Below are positions 16,651 through 27,040 of a stretch of DNA of 64,000 nt, piece after piece. A program made the position numbers and the translations under genes. The notes beneath the pieces were generated by a model that did no database searches, was not told where the DNA came from, and was given only the letters and a program-made list of their open reading frames with translations. This stretch comes from a virus, in IMG/VR virus record IMGVR_UViG_3300046665_000589, positions 1 through 64,000 of that record, one strand, 5' to 3'. Each line of letters starts with the position of its first letter. Positions within the stretch are counted from its first letter, which is position 1.

Positions 16651-18587
16651 AGTCCAGCTTCAAGCTGCTGGACCCGCGCCCTCAACGCCGCCACCTCGGC
16701 CGACATCTCCTGCAACGCCTTGATCATCGGTGCAATCAGCTCCTCGTAGCGCAAGGCTTGGCGTGAGCTCAAATCGTCCTTGTCGGCCAGGACCCAGAAC
16801 GCGGCATCGCGCTCGCCCAGGGCTTCTTTGACTTCCTGTGCGATCAGCCCGTAGTGGCGACGTACTCCGGGTACCACCGTCTCGACCATCTCGTAACGTG
16901 GCGGCTCGTTCTCCAGCCGTGGGCCGGGGAGCTCGGCGCCGCGGGTGACGATGCGCTGCGCTTCCGTCAGGCGGTACGACACCGGGCGCAGCGCGTTGAT
17001 GAATTCCAGACCGAGGTCGGAGTCTTCGACCTCAGTCTTATAGCTCCGGTCCGACGTCACCACCACTGCCGATGAGCTGTAGATGCCGGACCAGGCGTTA
17101 CCGGACGTGCCGAGCGTGCCGCCGCCGGTCACATTGCCGCTGATGTAGGCATTGCCGTACGCCTGGAAGGCGTCGGCGGAGCTGACCGACTGGCACTGCA
17201 GCGCAGTGTAGCTGCTGTAGCTGCCGCCGTTGGCGAAAGCACCGACACCGCCGATAAGGTTGTCGGCCCAGACCACGCCACCACTGCTGACCTGGAACGT
17301 GGTACCGCCGCTACCGATGTAGATTTCGATACTGGACAGGGTGCCGGTACTGATCTTGCTGGCGCTCAGGTTAGAAATGTAGGCATCGCCGATCGCCGCG
17401 CTGGCGATGTAGGTGCCGACGTTGGCGGCCGTGATCTGGCCGTAGATGTTGTTGTCGAACGACGCGCCGAAAGTGGCGCCGTAGTCGATGCTCGACAGCT
17501 TGGCGCCCTCGGTTGAATTCAGGCCTGCCAGCGATGTCGGACGTCCGGACACCCAGGTCGCGTAATCCAACTTGAAGCTGGTGCCGCTGCCTAGGATCAG
17601 TGTGCCGTCCGGCTTACGCAACTCCAGGCCGTTGGAGTTGATCTTGCTGGCCGTGACCGTACCCGGCACGATCAGGCTGCCGTCGACCACCGTGCCCTGC
17701 GCCGCCCAGGCACTGCCGGTCCAGACCTTGACCATCACGAAGTTGGTGCCGTTCGAGATGGTGACAGTGTCGTTGGGCAGCGGCGTACTGCCGGGGCAGG
17801 CGGCGCTGGCGACGACGTCCGACCAGCTGCTGCCGGTCGCGTAGTAGTTGCCGGCGCCGCGGGTGCCGGGCACGCCGCTGCCGCCGCGGAATTTGGACCA
17901 CACGTAGTCGGCCGGGTTGGTGCTCTCGGTCGCGGTCGGCTTGTTGACGGCCAGCCCCAGGTACAGCGTGTTCTCGGTCGGCAGGTCGTACAGGCCGCTG
18001 CCGTCGGCATTGTCCGAATACTTGATCCAGGTGTACAGCGTGGCGCCGGTCGGGCCGGTCGGGCCGGGCAGACCGTCGGTACCCTTGATCAGCGACCAGC
18101 TGTAGTCGGCCGCCGTGGTCGACTCCACCGGCGTTGCCTTGTTGTAGGCCAGGCCGATGTAAGTCTTCCCGGTCGGATCGTCCGACAGCCCGGCGCCGGC
18201 CGCGCTGTCGGCGTACTTCACCCAAGTGTAGGTGGTGCTGCCATCACGGATCTTGGCCACGCTGTACGAGCTCGAGTAGACGATGCCGGCGTAGGTCAGG
18301 GTCACCGTCACCAGCGCCACGTCGGCGCTCATGTTGGCGGCCGTCAGGGTGCGCACGTTGGCGCCGCTGCCGGTCAGGGTGCCGCCGCTGATCGCCCAGC
18401 TGACCACCCCCGGCGCGCCGAGCTGGATCGCGGTCAGCGTCACGCTGGCCGGGGTCGGGCTGCTGCCGTCGAGCGCGGTGCGGATGACCGGGCTGCTGCC
18501 GGTCAGCAACAGGCCGCTGCCGTAGGCGCCGAAGCGCGGTTCGGCGCTGCGCAGCAGCAGGTCGAGGTCGTTGACGATCGTGCTCAT
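16647..18587 (-). CDS. Tail fibre/spike with C-terminal S74 intramolecular chaperone
   Basis: 646 residues. The N-terminal half has an Ig-like region, then two tandem copies of a roughly 65-residue module (YTWVKYADSAAGAGLSDDPT and YTWIKYSDNADGSGLYDLPT) joined by a collagen-like GLPGPTGPTG linker. A beta-helix-like stalk follows. The C-terminus is an endosialidase-type chaperone (peptidase S74) beginning SDRSYK at Ser512, with the helical coiled-coil end ALQEMSAEVAALRARVQQLE. Cleavage before Ser512 should release a 135-residue chaperone after trimer assembly. The start overlaps the stop of the upstream gene. Confidence 0.9.
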   Translation of the reverse strand: MSTIVNDLDLLLRSAEPRFGAYGSGLLLTGSSPVIRTALDGSSPTPASVTLTAIQLGAPGVVSWAISGGTLTGSGANVRTLTAANMSADVALVTVTLTYAGIVYSSSYSVAKIRDGSTTYTWVKYADSAAGAGLSDDPTGKTYIGLAYNKATPVESTTAADYSWSLIKGTDGLPGPTGPTGATLYTWIKYSDNADGSGLYDLPTENTLYLGLAVNKPTATESTNPADYVWSKFRGGSGVPGTRGAGNYYATGSSWSDVVASAACPGSTPLPNDTVTISNGTNFVMVKVWTGSAWAAQGTVVDGSLIVPGTVTASKINSNGLELRKPDGTLILGSGTSFKLDYATWVSGRPTSLAGLNSTEGAKLSSIDYGATFGASFDNNIYGQITAANVGTYIASAAIGDAYISNLSASKISTGTLSSIEIYIGSGGTTFQVSSGGVVWADNLIGGVGAFANGGSYSSYTALQCQSVSSADAFQAYGNAYISGNVTGGGTLGTSGNAWSGIYSSSAVVVTSDRSYKTEVEDSDLGLEFINALRPVSYRLTEAQRIVTRGAELPGPRLENEPPRYEMVETVVPGVRRHYGLIAQEVKEALGERDAAFWVLADKDDLSSRQALRYEELIAPMIKALQEMSAEVAALRARVQQLEAGL

Positions 18588-20050
18588 ACCAGCACCTGCA
18601 AGGTGGTGCGCGCGGTCTTCGAGTTGAGCGCGCGCGAGATGACCATGCCGGTCTGGCCGTTGGCCAGGCCGAAGCGGGAGTTCTGCAGCTGCACCGCGTC
18701 ACCAAGCTGCAGGGTCAGGCAGGGCGCCAGCCCCTCGAACTCGTAGACGGTGCGCTGCACCTTCCACAGCGCCAGCTGGCGCGCCGCCTCGGCGGCCGCG
18801 TCGGTGCGGCGCAGCAGCAGCGTGTCCTGCTGGACCGGGTCGGCGCTCAGCTTGTAGGTCGCCTGCACCGCGCTATCGACCGCGGTCTCGGTCGCCCATT
18901 CGGCGGCCAGACGCGCCTTGTGCTCGACCGGCAAGGCGGTCTGCAAGTCGTCCTGCACCGTCCAGTTCTTGCAAAAGCCCAGCTTGACCGCGGCCTTGAC
19001 GTCGGGCCGGTTGACGATCTTGATCGACTTTTCGGCGATCATGGCCGGCGTGATCGCGGTCGGCGTGCCGGGCGGCGGCAGCGCGACCTGCAGCAGGCGC
19101 AGCTGACCGGTGGCCGACGGCACCAGCTGCGCGCCGAGCGAGCCGGCCAGCTGCTGGCAGGCCGCCAGCACGTTGGTGCGGTCGCCGATGTACAGGCCGA
19201 CCGGCTGCGGGTGGGCGGCGTCGAACGCGGCGAAGTTGGCGCTGTCGATCTCGGCCAAGGCGAACCGCTCGGGCACCTTGCCATAGCTGGTCGCAAGGCG
19301 CTGGACCAGCGGCGCGACCGTGTTGGCGTAGCCGCCCGTCGTGTCGCCCTGGAAGCTGACGGTGATGGTGCCCGCCACGCCTTGGTTCAGGCGGAAGCGC
19401 CCGTTGCCCAGGTCCGTGAAGGCGACCGGCAGGCCGTTGTCGCGCACCTCGAAGATCCACTCGGTCGCGCCGTCGTGCACCTGGTACTCGAGCTGGGCCG
19501 GGTCGACCAGCAGCGGCGTGACGTTGGCCACCTCGCCCAGCCCGACCGGCACGATCTCGTCCTTGTTGGTGGTGGTGCCGCCCAGCTTGTGCTCGGTCAC
19601 CGGCGCGTTCAGGCGCTGCAGATTGTCGCGCAGCTTGATGTTGAGCGTCTCGCGGCTCTTGCTGTCGAGGTTGGCCGCGCGCCCGCTGAAGATCATGCGG
19701 AAGTCGGCGCGCGGCCAGCGCACGTCGCCGATCCAGGCCTTGACCGGGGTGTTGGTCCAGACGTAGCCGAGCCAGGCGTCGCGCGCGCCGCCGAAGTTGT
19801 GGAACTCGATGTCGCCCACCGATATCTGCGGGTCGCCCGTCAGCGACAGCGCCTCGCTGAACGTGATGCCCGAGCTGCACACCCCGACGTACGGGGTGTG
19901 GGCGGGCGCGTCGGCCGCGCCGGTGGTGTAGCCGACGGTGGCCAGGTACAGCGTGGTGGGCACGCCACCAACCAGTGGCGTAACCTCGATCAGCGTGGTA
20001 CGCCGGGCGGTCGGATCGTTCAGCCAAGCGAGGAAGTCGGCATCGGTCAT
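18584..20050 (-). CDS. Baseplate/tail tip structural protein, 488 aa
   Basis: Follows the tape measure gene with an ATGA overlap, the usual place for distal tail and hub proteins. The N-terminal 150 residues (FLAWLNDPTARRTTLIEV, then GDIEFHNFGGARDAWLG) look like a tail-tube-like beta domain. The middle is rich in hub-like strands and the C-terminus carries a short beta domain. No enzymatic motif is seen. It is probably part of the tail tip that anchors the fibres. Confidence 0.75.
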   Translation of the reverse strand: MTDADFLAWLNDPTARRTTLIEVTPLVGGVPTTLYLATVGYTTGAADAPAHTPYVGVCSSGITFSEALSLTGDPQISVGDIEFHNFGGARDAWLGYVWTNTPVKAWIGDVRWPRADFRMIFSGRAANLDSKSRETLNIKLRDNLQRLNAPVTEHKLGGTTTNKDEIVPVGLGEVANVTPLLVDPAQLEYQVHDGATEWIFEVRDNGLPVAFTDLGNGRFRLNQGVAGTITVSFQGDTTGGYANTVAPLVQRLATSYGKVPERFALAEIDSANFAAFDAAHPQPVGLYIGDRTNVLAACQQLAGSLGAQLVPSATGQLRLLQVALPPPGTPTAITPAMIAEKSIKIVNRPDVKAAVKLGFCKNWTVQDDLQTALPVEHKARLAAEWATETAVDSAVQATYKLSADPVQQDTLLLRRTDAAAEAARQLALWKVQRTVYEFEGLAPCLTLQLGDAVQLQNSRFGLANGQTGMVISRALNSKTARTTLQVLV

Positions 20051-23000
20051 TGCAGGGCCTCCGTGTTACGGGCGTTGTAGGCGGTGGCGGCGGCGCCTTC
20101 GGCCAGGCCCTCCGCCAGTGCTGCCGCCGTGCGTTCAGCCGCTGTCATGGTGGCGTCAATCTGGTCGGTGGCCTGCTGCTTCTGGTCGCCGCGCAGACCT
20201 TCGAGCAGCTCGATCATGCGGGCGACCTGGGCTTGGGTCGGGCCGTCGGCCACGGTGACGGTCTGCGAAGCATGCACGGCACCGTTAGCCGCGGTGTACA
20301 GTCCGCCGGACATGTGCGCGAGGTACTCTTCGCTGTGCATCAGGTTCTGGGCGATCTCCGACAAGGACTCACCTGCGCCCATCTGCTGTTGCCAGTAAGC
20401 CAGTCCGTCGGTATCGACGTGGCGGCCGAGCAGCGACTGGTACAAGGCGTCGATGCCTTGCCCGCCGTGCGCCGACTGGTACTCCTCGCTTCTCGAGATG
20501 GTCTGGGCGACGTCGCCGACCGAGGAGCCACCGCGCAGCACCTGCTGCCAGTACGCAAGGCCCCCGGCGTCCGCTTGGCGCCCGAGCATGCCTTGGTACA
20601 GCGCCTGGATTGCCGCCGTCTGCGAGCCCGCCGTAGCTGCGTCACCGTCGCCGCCGGACTTGGTGATGGCCGCGCCCAGCGCCACGATGGCGTCGTGCAC
20701 CGACAGCACCTCCTTCTTGACCTCGACCAGGCCGGACACCTGGGCGTTGAGTGCGTCCAGGCTGGCCTTGGCCACGTCGACCTGCTGCTCAGCCCAGGTG
20801 GCCGCGTCGGCGGTCGCGCCGATCACCATGTTGAAGTCGTTGGTGTAGCCGGCGCTAGAGGCGTAGACCGTGCGCGAAGCCTCCAGGAACGCGTTGACCA
20901 CGCTCTGGTAGTTGCTCTGCGCATCCTGGTCGCCGGCCTTGGCCGCCGCCAGAGTCTTGCTGAACTCGTCGCGGGCGGCCGCGTACTTCTGCATCGGCGT
21001 GAGCGGCGACTTGTCGCCCAGCTTGAGGTCGACCATCAGCTTCTTCCAGTCGGAAGACAGCTTGCCCATGCGCGTGCTCAGGTCCTCGATGCTCTTCTTC
21101 TCGGCCTCGTATGCGTTGTTCAGGTCGTCGCGCGCGTCCTTGACCGCCTTGGCCGCCTGCACCTGGTCGAACAGCGCGCGGTTGCTCACGTCCAGCTTGG
21201 CGCGCTCGAGCGCGGTCAGCTCGGCCTCGGACTTGGTCAGCTGGTTCAGCTGGTCCTGCAAGGCGTCGCGCTCGTCGGCGATTTCCTGCTCGGTCTTGGT
21301 CAGGTCCTTGGCCGCGGCGTGGGTCTTGGCGAACGCGTCCTGCAAGGCCATCAGCGTGACGTACATCTGCTGCTGCGCTGGGACGGTCAGGTCCAGCCCC
21401 AGCACCACTTGCTTGAAGGCGTCGCGCGTGGTGATCCCGCTCAGCCCAAGGTTCTTCAGCTGCTCGTCGACGTACCTGGCCACCGGCGCCAGCTGTTCGC
21501 CCTTGGTCAGGAAGTTCTGGGCGAAGCCGCTGGTCTGGCTGGCCAGCTTGTCGATGCCGCCGGCCAGGTCGATCAGGTGCTCACGCGCGGCGATGCTGGC
21601 AAGGCCCGTGGCGCCGAACGTCATGCCGATGCTCTGCAGGATGCCGTTCAGGTTGGCGTAGTCGGAGGCGACCCGGGTCAGGGTCTCGAGCGCGCCCTCG
21701 CCCACCTTCTGGAACTGGCTGATGGCCGGCACTGCGAAGCTCGCCATGTCGTCGCCGACCTTCGAGAACACCGACTCCAGCGCCTTCTGGATCTCGTCGC
21801 CCGACAGCCCCTTCAGGCTGATGTTGCCGATGTCGATCACGAAGGTGTTCAGGTGCTGGATGAATTCGTCGTTGCAGATGCCCAGCAGCTTGCTGGCCTC
21901 GGTCACGCCGTCGGCCAGGCTCTCGATCACCAAGGTGAACTGGTTGCGGGTAGCCGCGTCCAGCGCGGTGCGCACGGTGTCGTGCGAGTCGCCGCGGAAC
22001 CAGCCGCCATCGGTCTTGGTGTCCGTGTAGGACATCGGGTAGGCGCCGTTGGTGTTGATGTTCTGCAGGTACATCGCCGGCATGAACAGGCCACTGTCGG
22101 TGACACTCTGCGAGCCGCCGAACACCGAGCTCAAGGCCTTGCCGAGGAAGCCGTGGCCCAGCGCCGCGCCGACGATCGCGCCGAGGGCCAGCCCGAGCGG
22201 GCCGCCCATCGCGGTGAAGGTGGTCAGCATGGCGGTCGTGGCCGCGCCGGCGATCGCGCCGCCGACGGCACCCACCATGCCCACGCCCTTGCCGCTGAAC
22301 GAAGTGAAGTCCGGCGCGGTGGCGCCGGTCACACCGGTGCTGCGCACCAGCAACGAGGCGAAGCTGCCGATGTTGCTCTCGATGTTGCGCAGCGACGCCG
22401 CCATCGCCATCGTGTAGTCGAGGGTGATGTTCGAGTTGGACGCACTGATCTGGATCGCGCGCGCGATCGAGGTCGACTTGGTGTCGGGCGCGCCCAGCAC
22501 CGAGCCGGTGCCCTGCGCCTTCTGGCGGTCGACCGCCGTGGTATCGGCCCCGCCGCCGCCCGACAGCGACACGCCCAGGCCGGCCACCAGCGCCGTCATC
22601 GCCGCCATCCGACCGAACGCGGTGTACGGGTCGCCCTCGCCCTGGGTCAGTACGGCCGAGATCGCCTTGGGCACCAGCTCGGCCACGGTAGCGGCCAGCT
22701 CGGCCGCGTGGTAGGCCTGCGACACCGCCGTCAGGGTCGCGTAGCCCTTGCTCTGCTTGTCGAAGAAGCCGGCGGCGGCCTGCGCCATGTTGCCATAGGC
22801 GTGCACCTGGGCCGAGGCGGTGTCCGCCGCAGCCTTCTGCTTGGCGACCGGGTCGTCGCCGGCCTTGGCCAGCGTCTCGGCGATTTCCTGCTGGCGCGCG
22901 CCGTACTGCAGCGACACGGTCAGCAGCTCGCCCAGCGCCTTGCCACCCTGGCCGAACGCGTCGGACAGACCCTTGCCGATCGACTTGGAGACGTCGACCC

Positions 23001-26000
23001 AGACGTTGCGGGCGCGCTCGGCGGCCGCCTCGATCTGGGACAGATCGTTAGCCGCCTTCTTCTGGTCTTCCGGCCGGCCGTTCTTGACCAGGTTGGCCAG
23101 CTCGCGCTGTTTGGCCACCAGTTGCGGCAGGTTCGCCGCGTACAGCGCGGCCTGCTCCTTGGCGGCGGCGAACATCGCCGGCACGCCCACGTCCGGCCCG
23201 GATTGCGCCTTGAGCGCGGCCAGGCCGGCGCTCATGGTCGCGAACAGTGCGCCAAACTCCTTCTCGCTCTTGGCGATGGCGTCGGCGTTCACCGCCGCAG
23301 TGATCGCGTCGTCCGAGCGTCGCTTGGCCTCCTCGAACGCGGCCACCAGCTGCACGGCGCGGGTGAAGGTCTTGGCGTCGCCCTGCTCGGCCGAAGCGTT
23401 AAGCTGCGCGCGCGCGTCGGCCAGCCCCTTGTCGATCTGGGCGATTTCGACGGCGTGGGCAAGCTGGTAGGCCAGCACGGTGTCGCCTTCCTTGCGCGCC
23501 TGCTCGATCCGGAACTGGGTGGTCTGCTCGGCCGACTTCTTGAGGATCTCGTCGTAGTCACGTGCCAGCTTGGCGTCGGCTTCGGTGATCCCTGCGCGCG
23601 CGGCGGTCTCGTCCTTCTTGGCCTTGGCGATGTCATTGCGGCCGTACTCGCGGCCGGCGGCCAGCGCCTGCTTCTTCTGGGCGATGTCAATCGCCGCCTC
23701 CAGGCTGCCGACCTGGGCGTCACGCTCGTCCTTGGCGGCCTGCAGCGCGGAGATCGCACCGGTCTTGTAGGCGCTGGCGATGTCGCGTCCGGTGGTCTGA
23801 GCCTGCTTTTGCACCTTCAGCAGCTCGTCGTCGAGCATTGTCAAGGCTTCGCGATACTCGTCGTTAGCCGCTTTCTTGTCGACTTTCGGCGCGCGCGGCG
23901 ACAGCAAGGAGTTGCGTTCATCCTGCAGCTGGCGCAGGTCGACACGCAGGGCCTCGATGCGCGCCTTCTCGGCCTCGACGTCGGCCTTGATCAGGTTCGG
24001 TGCCAGCAGCTGGGCCTTCAGGTCGTTGGCACGCAGGTCAACCGCGCGCACCGCCGCGTTCTGCTGGTAGAACTCGCCCTTCGAATTCTTGTCCGTGCCT
24101 TCCTTGGCAAACTTCTCCATCTCCTCGCGCAGCTGCGCGGTGGCGTCGTGCACGCCCTTGACCGCCTTGGCCGGATCCAGCACCGTCTCGACCCGCTTCT
24201 GGGTCGCTTCCAGCTTGCGCAGGTTCTCGTCGGCCTCCAGGATCTTGTCGCGCAGGTCGGCGTAGCTCGATGCCGCGCTGACCACGCCGGTGCCGGCATC
24301 GAAGCTGGCCTCGAGCCCGTTGCGCAACTCGCTCGGGCTGACGCCACGCTTGCGTGCCTCCGCTTCCAGCGCCGTAACCTGCTTGCGTGCCGCGTCCAGC
24401 GTCTCCGGTGTAACCGTCTCCGGCGCCAGGTACTTGCCGTTCTTGGCGTCCCACAGCGCGTTGGCTTTCTCCAGCTGCTTGATCTCGCGGTCGAGCGCCT
24501 CCTCGATCACATGCAGCGAGTTGGCGATCTTCTGGTTGGCCTTGTCGGCCTCGTCAGTGTTGTCGCGGAACAGCAGCCAGGCGCCAGCCGCCACGCCGAC
24601 GGCAATGCCCAGGGCACCCAGGATCGGCAGGAGGGCGGCTTCCCACGCCGCGGCGGCGACCGTGGCCGCCTCGGTCGCGGCCACCTGGCTTGCGGCGGCG
24701 ACCGTCACCAGCTCGGACGAGGCGGCGCCCGCGATATTGGCCGTGGTGACCGCGCCCATCGCCGCCACCTCGGCGGCCTGGGCCGCGCCCAGCGCCCAGC
24801 TGGCCGCGGTCGCCGCCTTGACCAGTTCGATCACCGGCGCAAGCGCGCGCAGCCCGACGTAGCCGACGCCCAGCAGGGTGACGGTGCCCAGGTTGTCGAC
24901 CAGGCCACTGGTCAGGCGCGCCACGTTGGTGGCGAAGTTCTGCAGGCCGGTCGAAGCCGCGCCGCCGTCCTTGAAGGCGTCGGTCAGCGACAGCGCGATG
25001 TGCTGCACGTACGGCGAGGCTTCGGCGAACGCGCGCACGAAGCTGTTCTGCACCGTCACGCCCAGACGCTGGAAGCCGCCAGCGGTGTCGTCCTCGAGCT
25101 TCTTGACGACAGTCGACATGAAACCGGTGGCGCTGGCGGCCTCCTCGGTCTTCTTCTTGAAGTCGTCCAGGTTGGTCAGCGCCAGCTCGGCCGACTTGAC
25201 GCCGCGCACCGTGAAGATGCTGCCCAGGATGTCGACGCGGGCGGCATCGTTGAAGCCAGACAGCTTGCTCTTGGCCTCTTCCAGCAGCTGGGTCAGCGGC
25301 TTGAGCTGGCCGCTCGCGGTCTGGGTCTCCAGCCCCAGCTCCTTGAGCGCGCGCTTGCCCTTCTCGGTCGGCTCGTACAGGCCGGTCAGCATGTTGGTCA
25401 GGCTGGTACCGGCGGCACCGCCGGTGACGTTGATCTTGGCCAGCAGGCCCAGCATGCCTGCGGTTTCCTCGATCGAGACGTGGAACAGCGAGGCGACGGT
25501 CGAGGCCTGCTTCATCGACTCGGTCATCGCCAGCACGCTGGTGTTCGAATTGGCTGCGGTCTTGGCGAAGATGTCCGCCACGCGCCCGGCCTCGGCGTAC
25601 CCAAGGCCGAAGGCCGAGGCGGCGCCGGTGGCGGCCAGCGCCGCCTGCCCGACCGTCATCTCGCCGACCGTGGCCAGGTCCAGGATCGCCGGCAGCACCT
25701 GCAGCGACTGGGTCGCGTTCAGGCCGTTCTGCGCCAGCATGCGCATCGCGTTGGCGCCCTCGGCCAGCGAGTGCAGCGAGCCTTCCGACACGTGCAGGAA
25801 CTGATCGAGGTTGACGCCGCTGCTGGTCAGGGCCAGCACGTTGGTCAGCTGGTGCTCGACCTCGCTGCCGACCGAGGCCACCTGCTTGAGCGAACCGGCA
25901 ATGGCCGCGCCGGCGGCCAGCGGCACGAGGCTGCCGTAGGTCAGCCACAGCCCGCCGAGCGAACCGGCCAGGCCGCGCGCCAGGCTGTGCGCCTCGGCCA

Positions 26001-27033
26001 TCGCGTGGTTGTGGTCCGTGGTCGCGGCCGTCGAGCCGTGCACGGCCGGGGTCAGTGCCGCGTGTGCGGCGCGTAGGGCGTCGACGTCGGACGCCACCGC
26101 GACGCTGCCGTAGCGCTCGACCGCGCCGGCACGCGACGCGCCCGGCTGCTGCAGGTAGGTCTGGGCCTGCACAGCCTGGCGGATCTGCGCGGCCGGGCCG
26201 GCGGTCATGAAATTGGTGTTCAGGACGCGCTGGCGCTCGGCCGCGGCTTCGGCGTCGGCCAGCTTGCGCTGCTCGATCTGGTACAGCGCGTACTGCTGGT
26301 CACGCGCAAGTTGTAGCTGGCGTGCCTGCTTGGCCTCCTGCTCGGCCAGGGTGCGGTCCCAGAAGCTGACGTAGTCCTGGAACTCGCGCTGGCGCAGCGC
26401 GTGCATCTCGACGTCGCGCTTCTGCTCGATCGCGACCTGCTCGGCGATGGCCCGCTCCCACCACGAGACGTACTCCGTGTTGGCGGCCTGGCGCATGCGA
26501 TTGAGCTCGACATCGCGCGACTGCTCGATCGAGATCATGTGATCCCACCAGGCGGTGTAGTCGGCGGCTGCTTTGGCGCGCAGGGCGTGCAGTTCGGTGT
26601 CGCGGCGCTGCTCGAGCGCGACACGCTGGGCTGCGAGCTTCTCCTGCTCCTGGGCGAACGTGACGTCGACCTGCAGCTGGCGCGTGTTCATCGCCTCCTG
26701 CGCGGCCAGGAAGGTGCGGTCGGCGTTGAGCTGGCGATCGCGCGCCTTCTCGTTGACGATGGCGATCTGCTCTTCGGTCTTCTCGCGCGCGGCGACCACC
26801 TCGTTGCCGCCCTTTTGCACCAGCGCGGCGACCTCGGCAAAGCCGGTGGTCATCGACGCCTGCATCAGCTGGACCTGCTGCTCGAGCTTGGTCAGACCGG
26901 ACACCGTGCCGAGCGCTTGCAGCGACTCGTACAGGCGGTCGATGGCCGTAACGATCCGATCGACGCCCTCGGCGCCGCTGGATGTTACGGGAATGTCGAT
27001 CGGGCCGCTGCCGGTCTCGCCGCCTTCACTCAT
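20047..27033 (-). CDS. Tape measure protein (TP901-like core, DUF4214 repeats)
   Basis: 2,328 residues from the ATG at 27033, which has a strong GGAGG seven bases upstream; a second ATG at 27066 lies in the leader hairpin. Order of parts: N-terminal coiled coil with three near-copies of a roughly 30-residue unit (E-Q-x-R-D pattern at about 141, 170 and 203); a TP901-family core around 400-700; long hydrophobic helices; coiled coils to about 1400; Gly/Ala-rich hydrophobic segments; and two DUF4214-type repeats (about 2136-2240) before a helical tail. It sets tail length: at 0.15 nm per residue the tail would be about 350 nm. Confidence 0.93.
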   Translation of the reverse strand: MSEGGETGSGPIDIPVTSSGAEGVDRIVTAIDRLYESLQALGTVSGLTKLEQQVQLMQASMTTGFAEVAALVQKGGNEVVAAREKTEEQIAIVNEKARDRQLNADRTFLAAQEAMNTRQLQVDVTFAQEQEKLAAQRVALEQRRDTELHALRAKAAADYTAWWDHMISIEQSRDVELNRMRQAANTEYVSWWERAIAEQVAIEQKRDVEMHALRQREFQDYVSFWDRTLAEQEAKQARQLQLARDQQYALYQIEQRKLADAEAAAERQRVLNTNFMTAGPAAQIRQAVQAQTYLQQPGASRAGAVERYGSVAVASDVDALRAAHAALTPAVHGSTAATTDHNHAMAEAHSLARGLAGSLGGLWLTYGSLVPLAAGAAIAGSLKQVASVGSEVEHQLTNVLALTSSGVNLDQFLHVSEGSLHSLAEGANAMRMLAQNGLNATQSLQVLPAILDLATVGEMTVGQAALAATGAASAFGLGYAEAGRVADIFAKTAANSNTSVLAMTESMKQASTVASLFHVSIEETAGMLGLLAKINVTGGAAGTSLTNMLTGLYEPTEKGKRALKELGLETQTASGQLKPLTQLLEEAKSKLSGFNDAARVDILGSIFTVRGVKSAELALTNLDDFKKKTEEAASATGFMSTVVKKLEDDTAGGFQRLGVTVQNSFVRAFAEASPYVQHIALSLTDAFKDGGAASTGLQNFATNVARLTSGLVDNLGTVTLLGVGYVGLRALAPVIELVKAATAASWALGAAQAAEVAAMGAVTTANIAGAASSELVTVAAASQVAATEAATVAAAAWEAALLPILGALGIAVGVAAGAWLLFRDNTDEADKANQKIANSLHVIEEALDREIKQLEKANALWDAKNGKYLAPETVTPETLDAARKQVTALEAEARKRGVSPSELRNGLEASFDAGTGVVSAASSYADLRDKILEADENLRKLEATQKRVETVLDPAKAVKGVHDATAQLREEMEKFAKEGTDKNSKGEFYQQNAAVRAVDLRANDLKAQLLAPNLIKADVEAEKARIEALRVDLRQLQDERNSLLSPRAPKVDKKAANDEYREALTMLDDELLKVQKQAQTTGRDIASAYKTGAISALQAAKDERDAQVGSLEAAIDIAQKKQALAAGREYGRNDIAKAKKDETAARAGITEADAKLARDYDEILKKSAEQTTQFRIEQARKEGDTVLAYQLAHAVEIAQIDKGLADARAQLNASAEQGDAKTFTRAVQLVAAFEEAKRRSDDAITAAVNADAIAKSEKEFGALFATMSAGLAALKAQSGPDVGVPAMFAAAKEQAALYAANLPQLVAKQRELANLVKNGRPEDQKKAANDLSQIEAAAERARNVWVDVSKSIGKGLSDAFGQGGKALGELLTVSLQYGARQQEIAETLAKAGDDPVAKQKAAADTASAQVHAYGNMAQAAAGFFDKQSKGYATLTAVSQAYHAAELAATVAELVPKAISAVLTQGEGDPYTAFGRMAAMTALVAGLGVSLSGGGGADTTAVDRQKAQGTGSVLGAPDTKSTSIARAIQISASNSNITLDYTMAMAASLRNIESNIGSFASLLVRSTGVTGATAPDFTSFSGKGVGMVGAVGGAIAGAATTAMLTTFTAMGGPLGLALGAIVGAALGHGFLGKALSSVFGGSQSVTDSGLFMPAMYLQNINTNGAYPMSYTDTKTDGGWFRGDSHDTVRTALDAATRNQFTLVIESLADGVTEASKLLGICNDEFIQHLNTFVIDIGNISLKGLSGDEIQKALESVFSKVGDDMASFAVPAISQFQKVGEGALETLTRVASDYANLNGILQSIGMTFGATGLASIAAREHLIDLAGGIDKLASQTSGFAQNFLTKGEQLAPVARYVDEQLKNLGLSGITTRDAFKQVVLGLDLTVPAQQQMYVTLMALQDAFAKTHAAAKDLTKTEQEIADERDALQDQLNQLTKSEAELTALERAKLDVSNRALFDQVQAAKAVKDARDDLNNAYEAEKKSIEDLSTRMGKLSSDWKKLMVDLKLGDKSPLTPMQKYAAARDEFSKTLAAAKAGDQDAQSNYQSVVNAFLEASRTVYASSAGYTNDFNMVIGATADAATWAEQQVDVAKASLDALNAQVSGLVEVKKEVLSVHDAIVALGAAITKSGGDGDAATAGSQTAAIQALYQGMLGRQADAGGLAYWQQVLRGGSSVGDVAQTISRSEEYQSAHGGQGIDALYQSLLGRHVDTDGLAYWQQQMGAGESLSEIAQNLMHSEEYLAHMSGGLYTAANGAVHASQTVTVADGPTQAQVARMIELLEGLRGDQKQQATDQIDATMTAAERTAAALAEGLAEGAAATAYNARNTEALQ

Positions 27034-27040
27034 AGAAAAG

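Noticed and set aside
20050-26076. A 2,008-codon open frame on the + strand opposite the tape measure gene
   Set aside because: It is a GC-rich antisense frame: composition is dominated by Arg, Gly, His and Leu, there is no ribosome-binding site, and the minus strand encodes a coherent tape measure protein with known domains.
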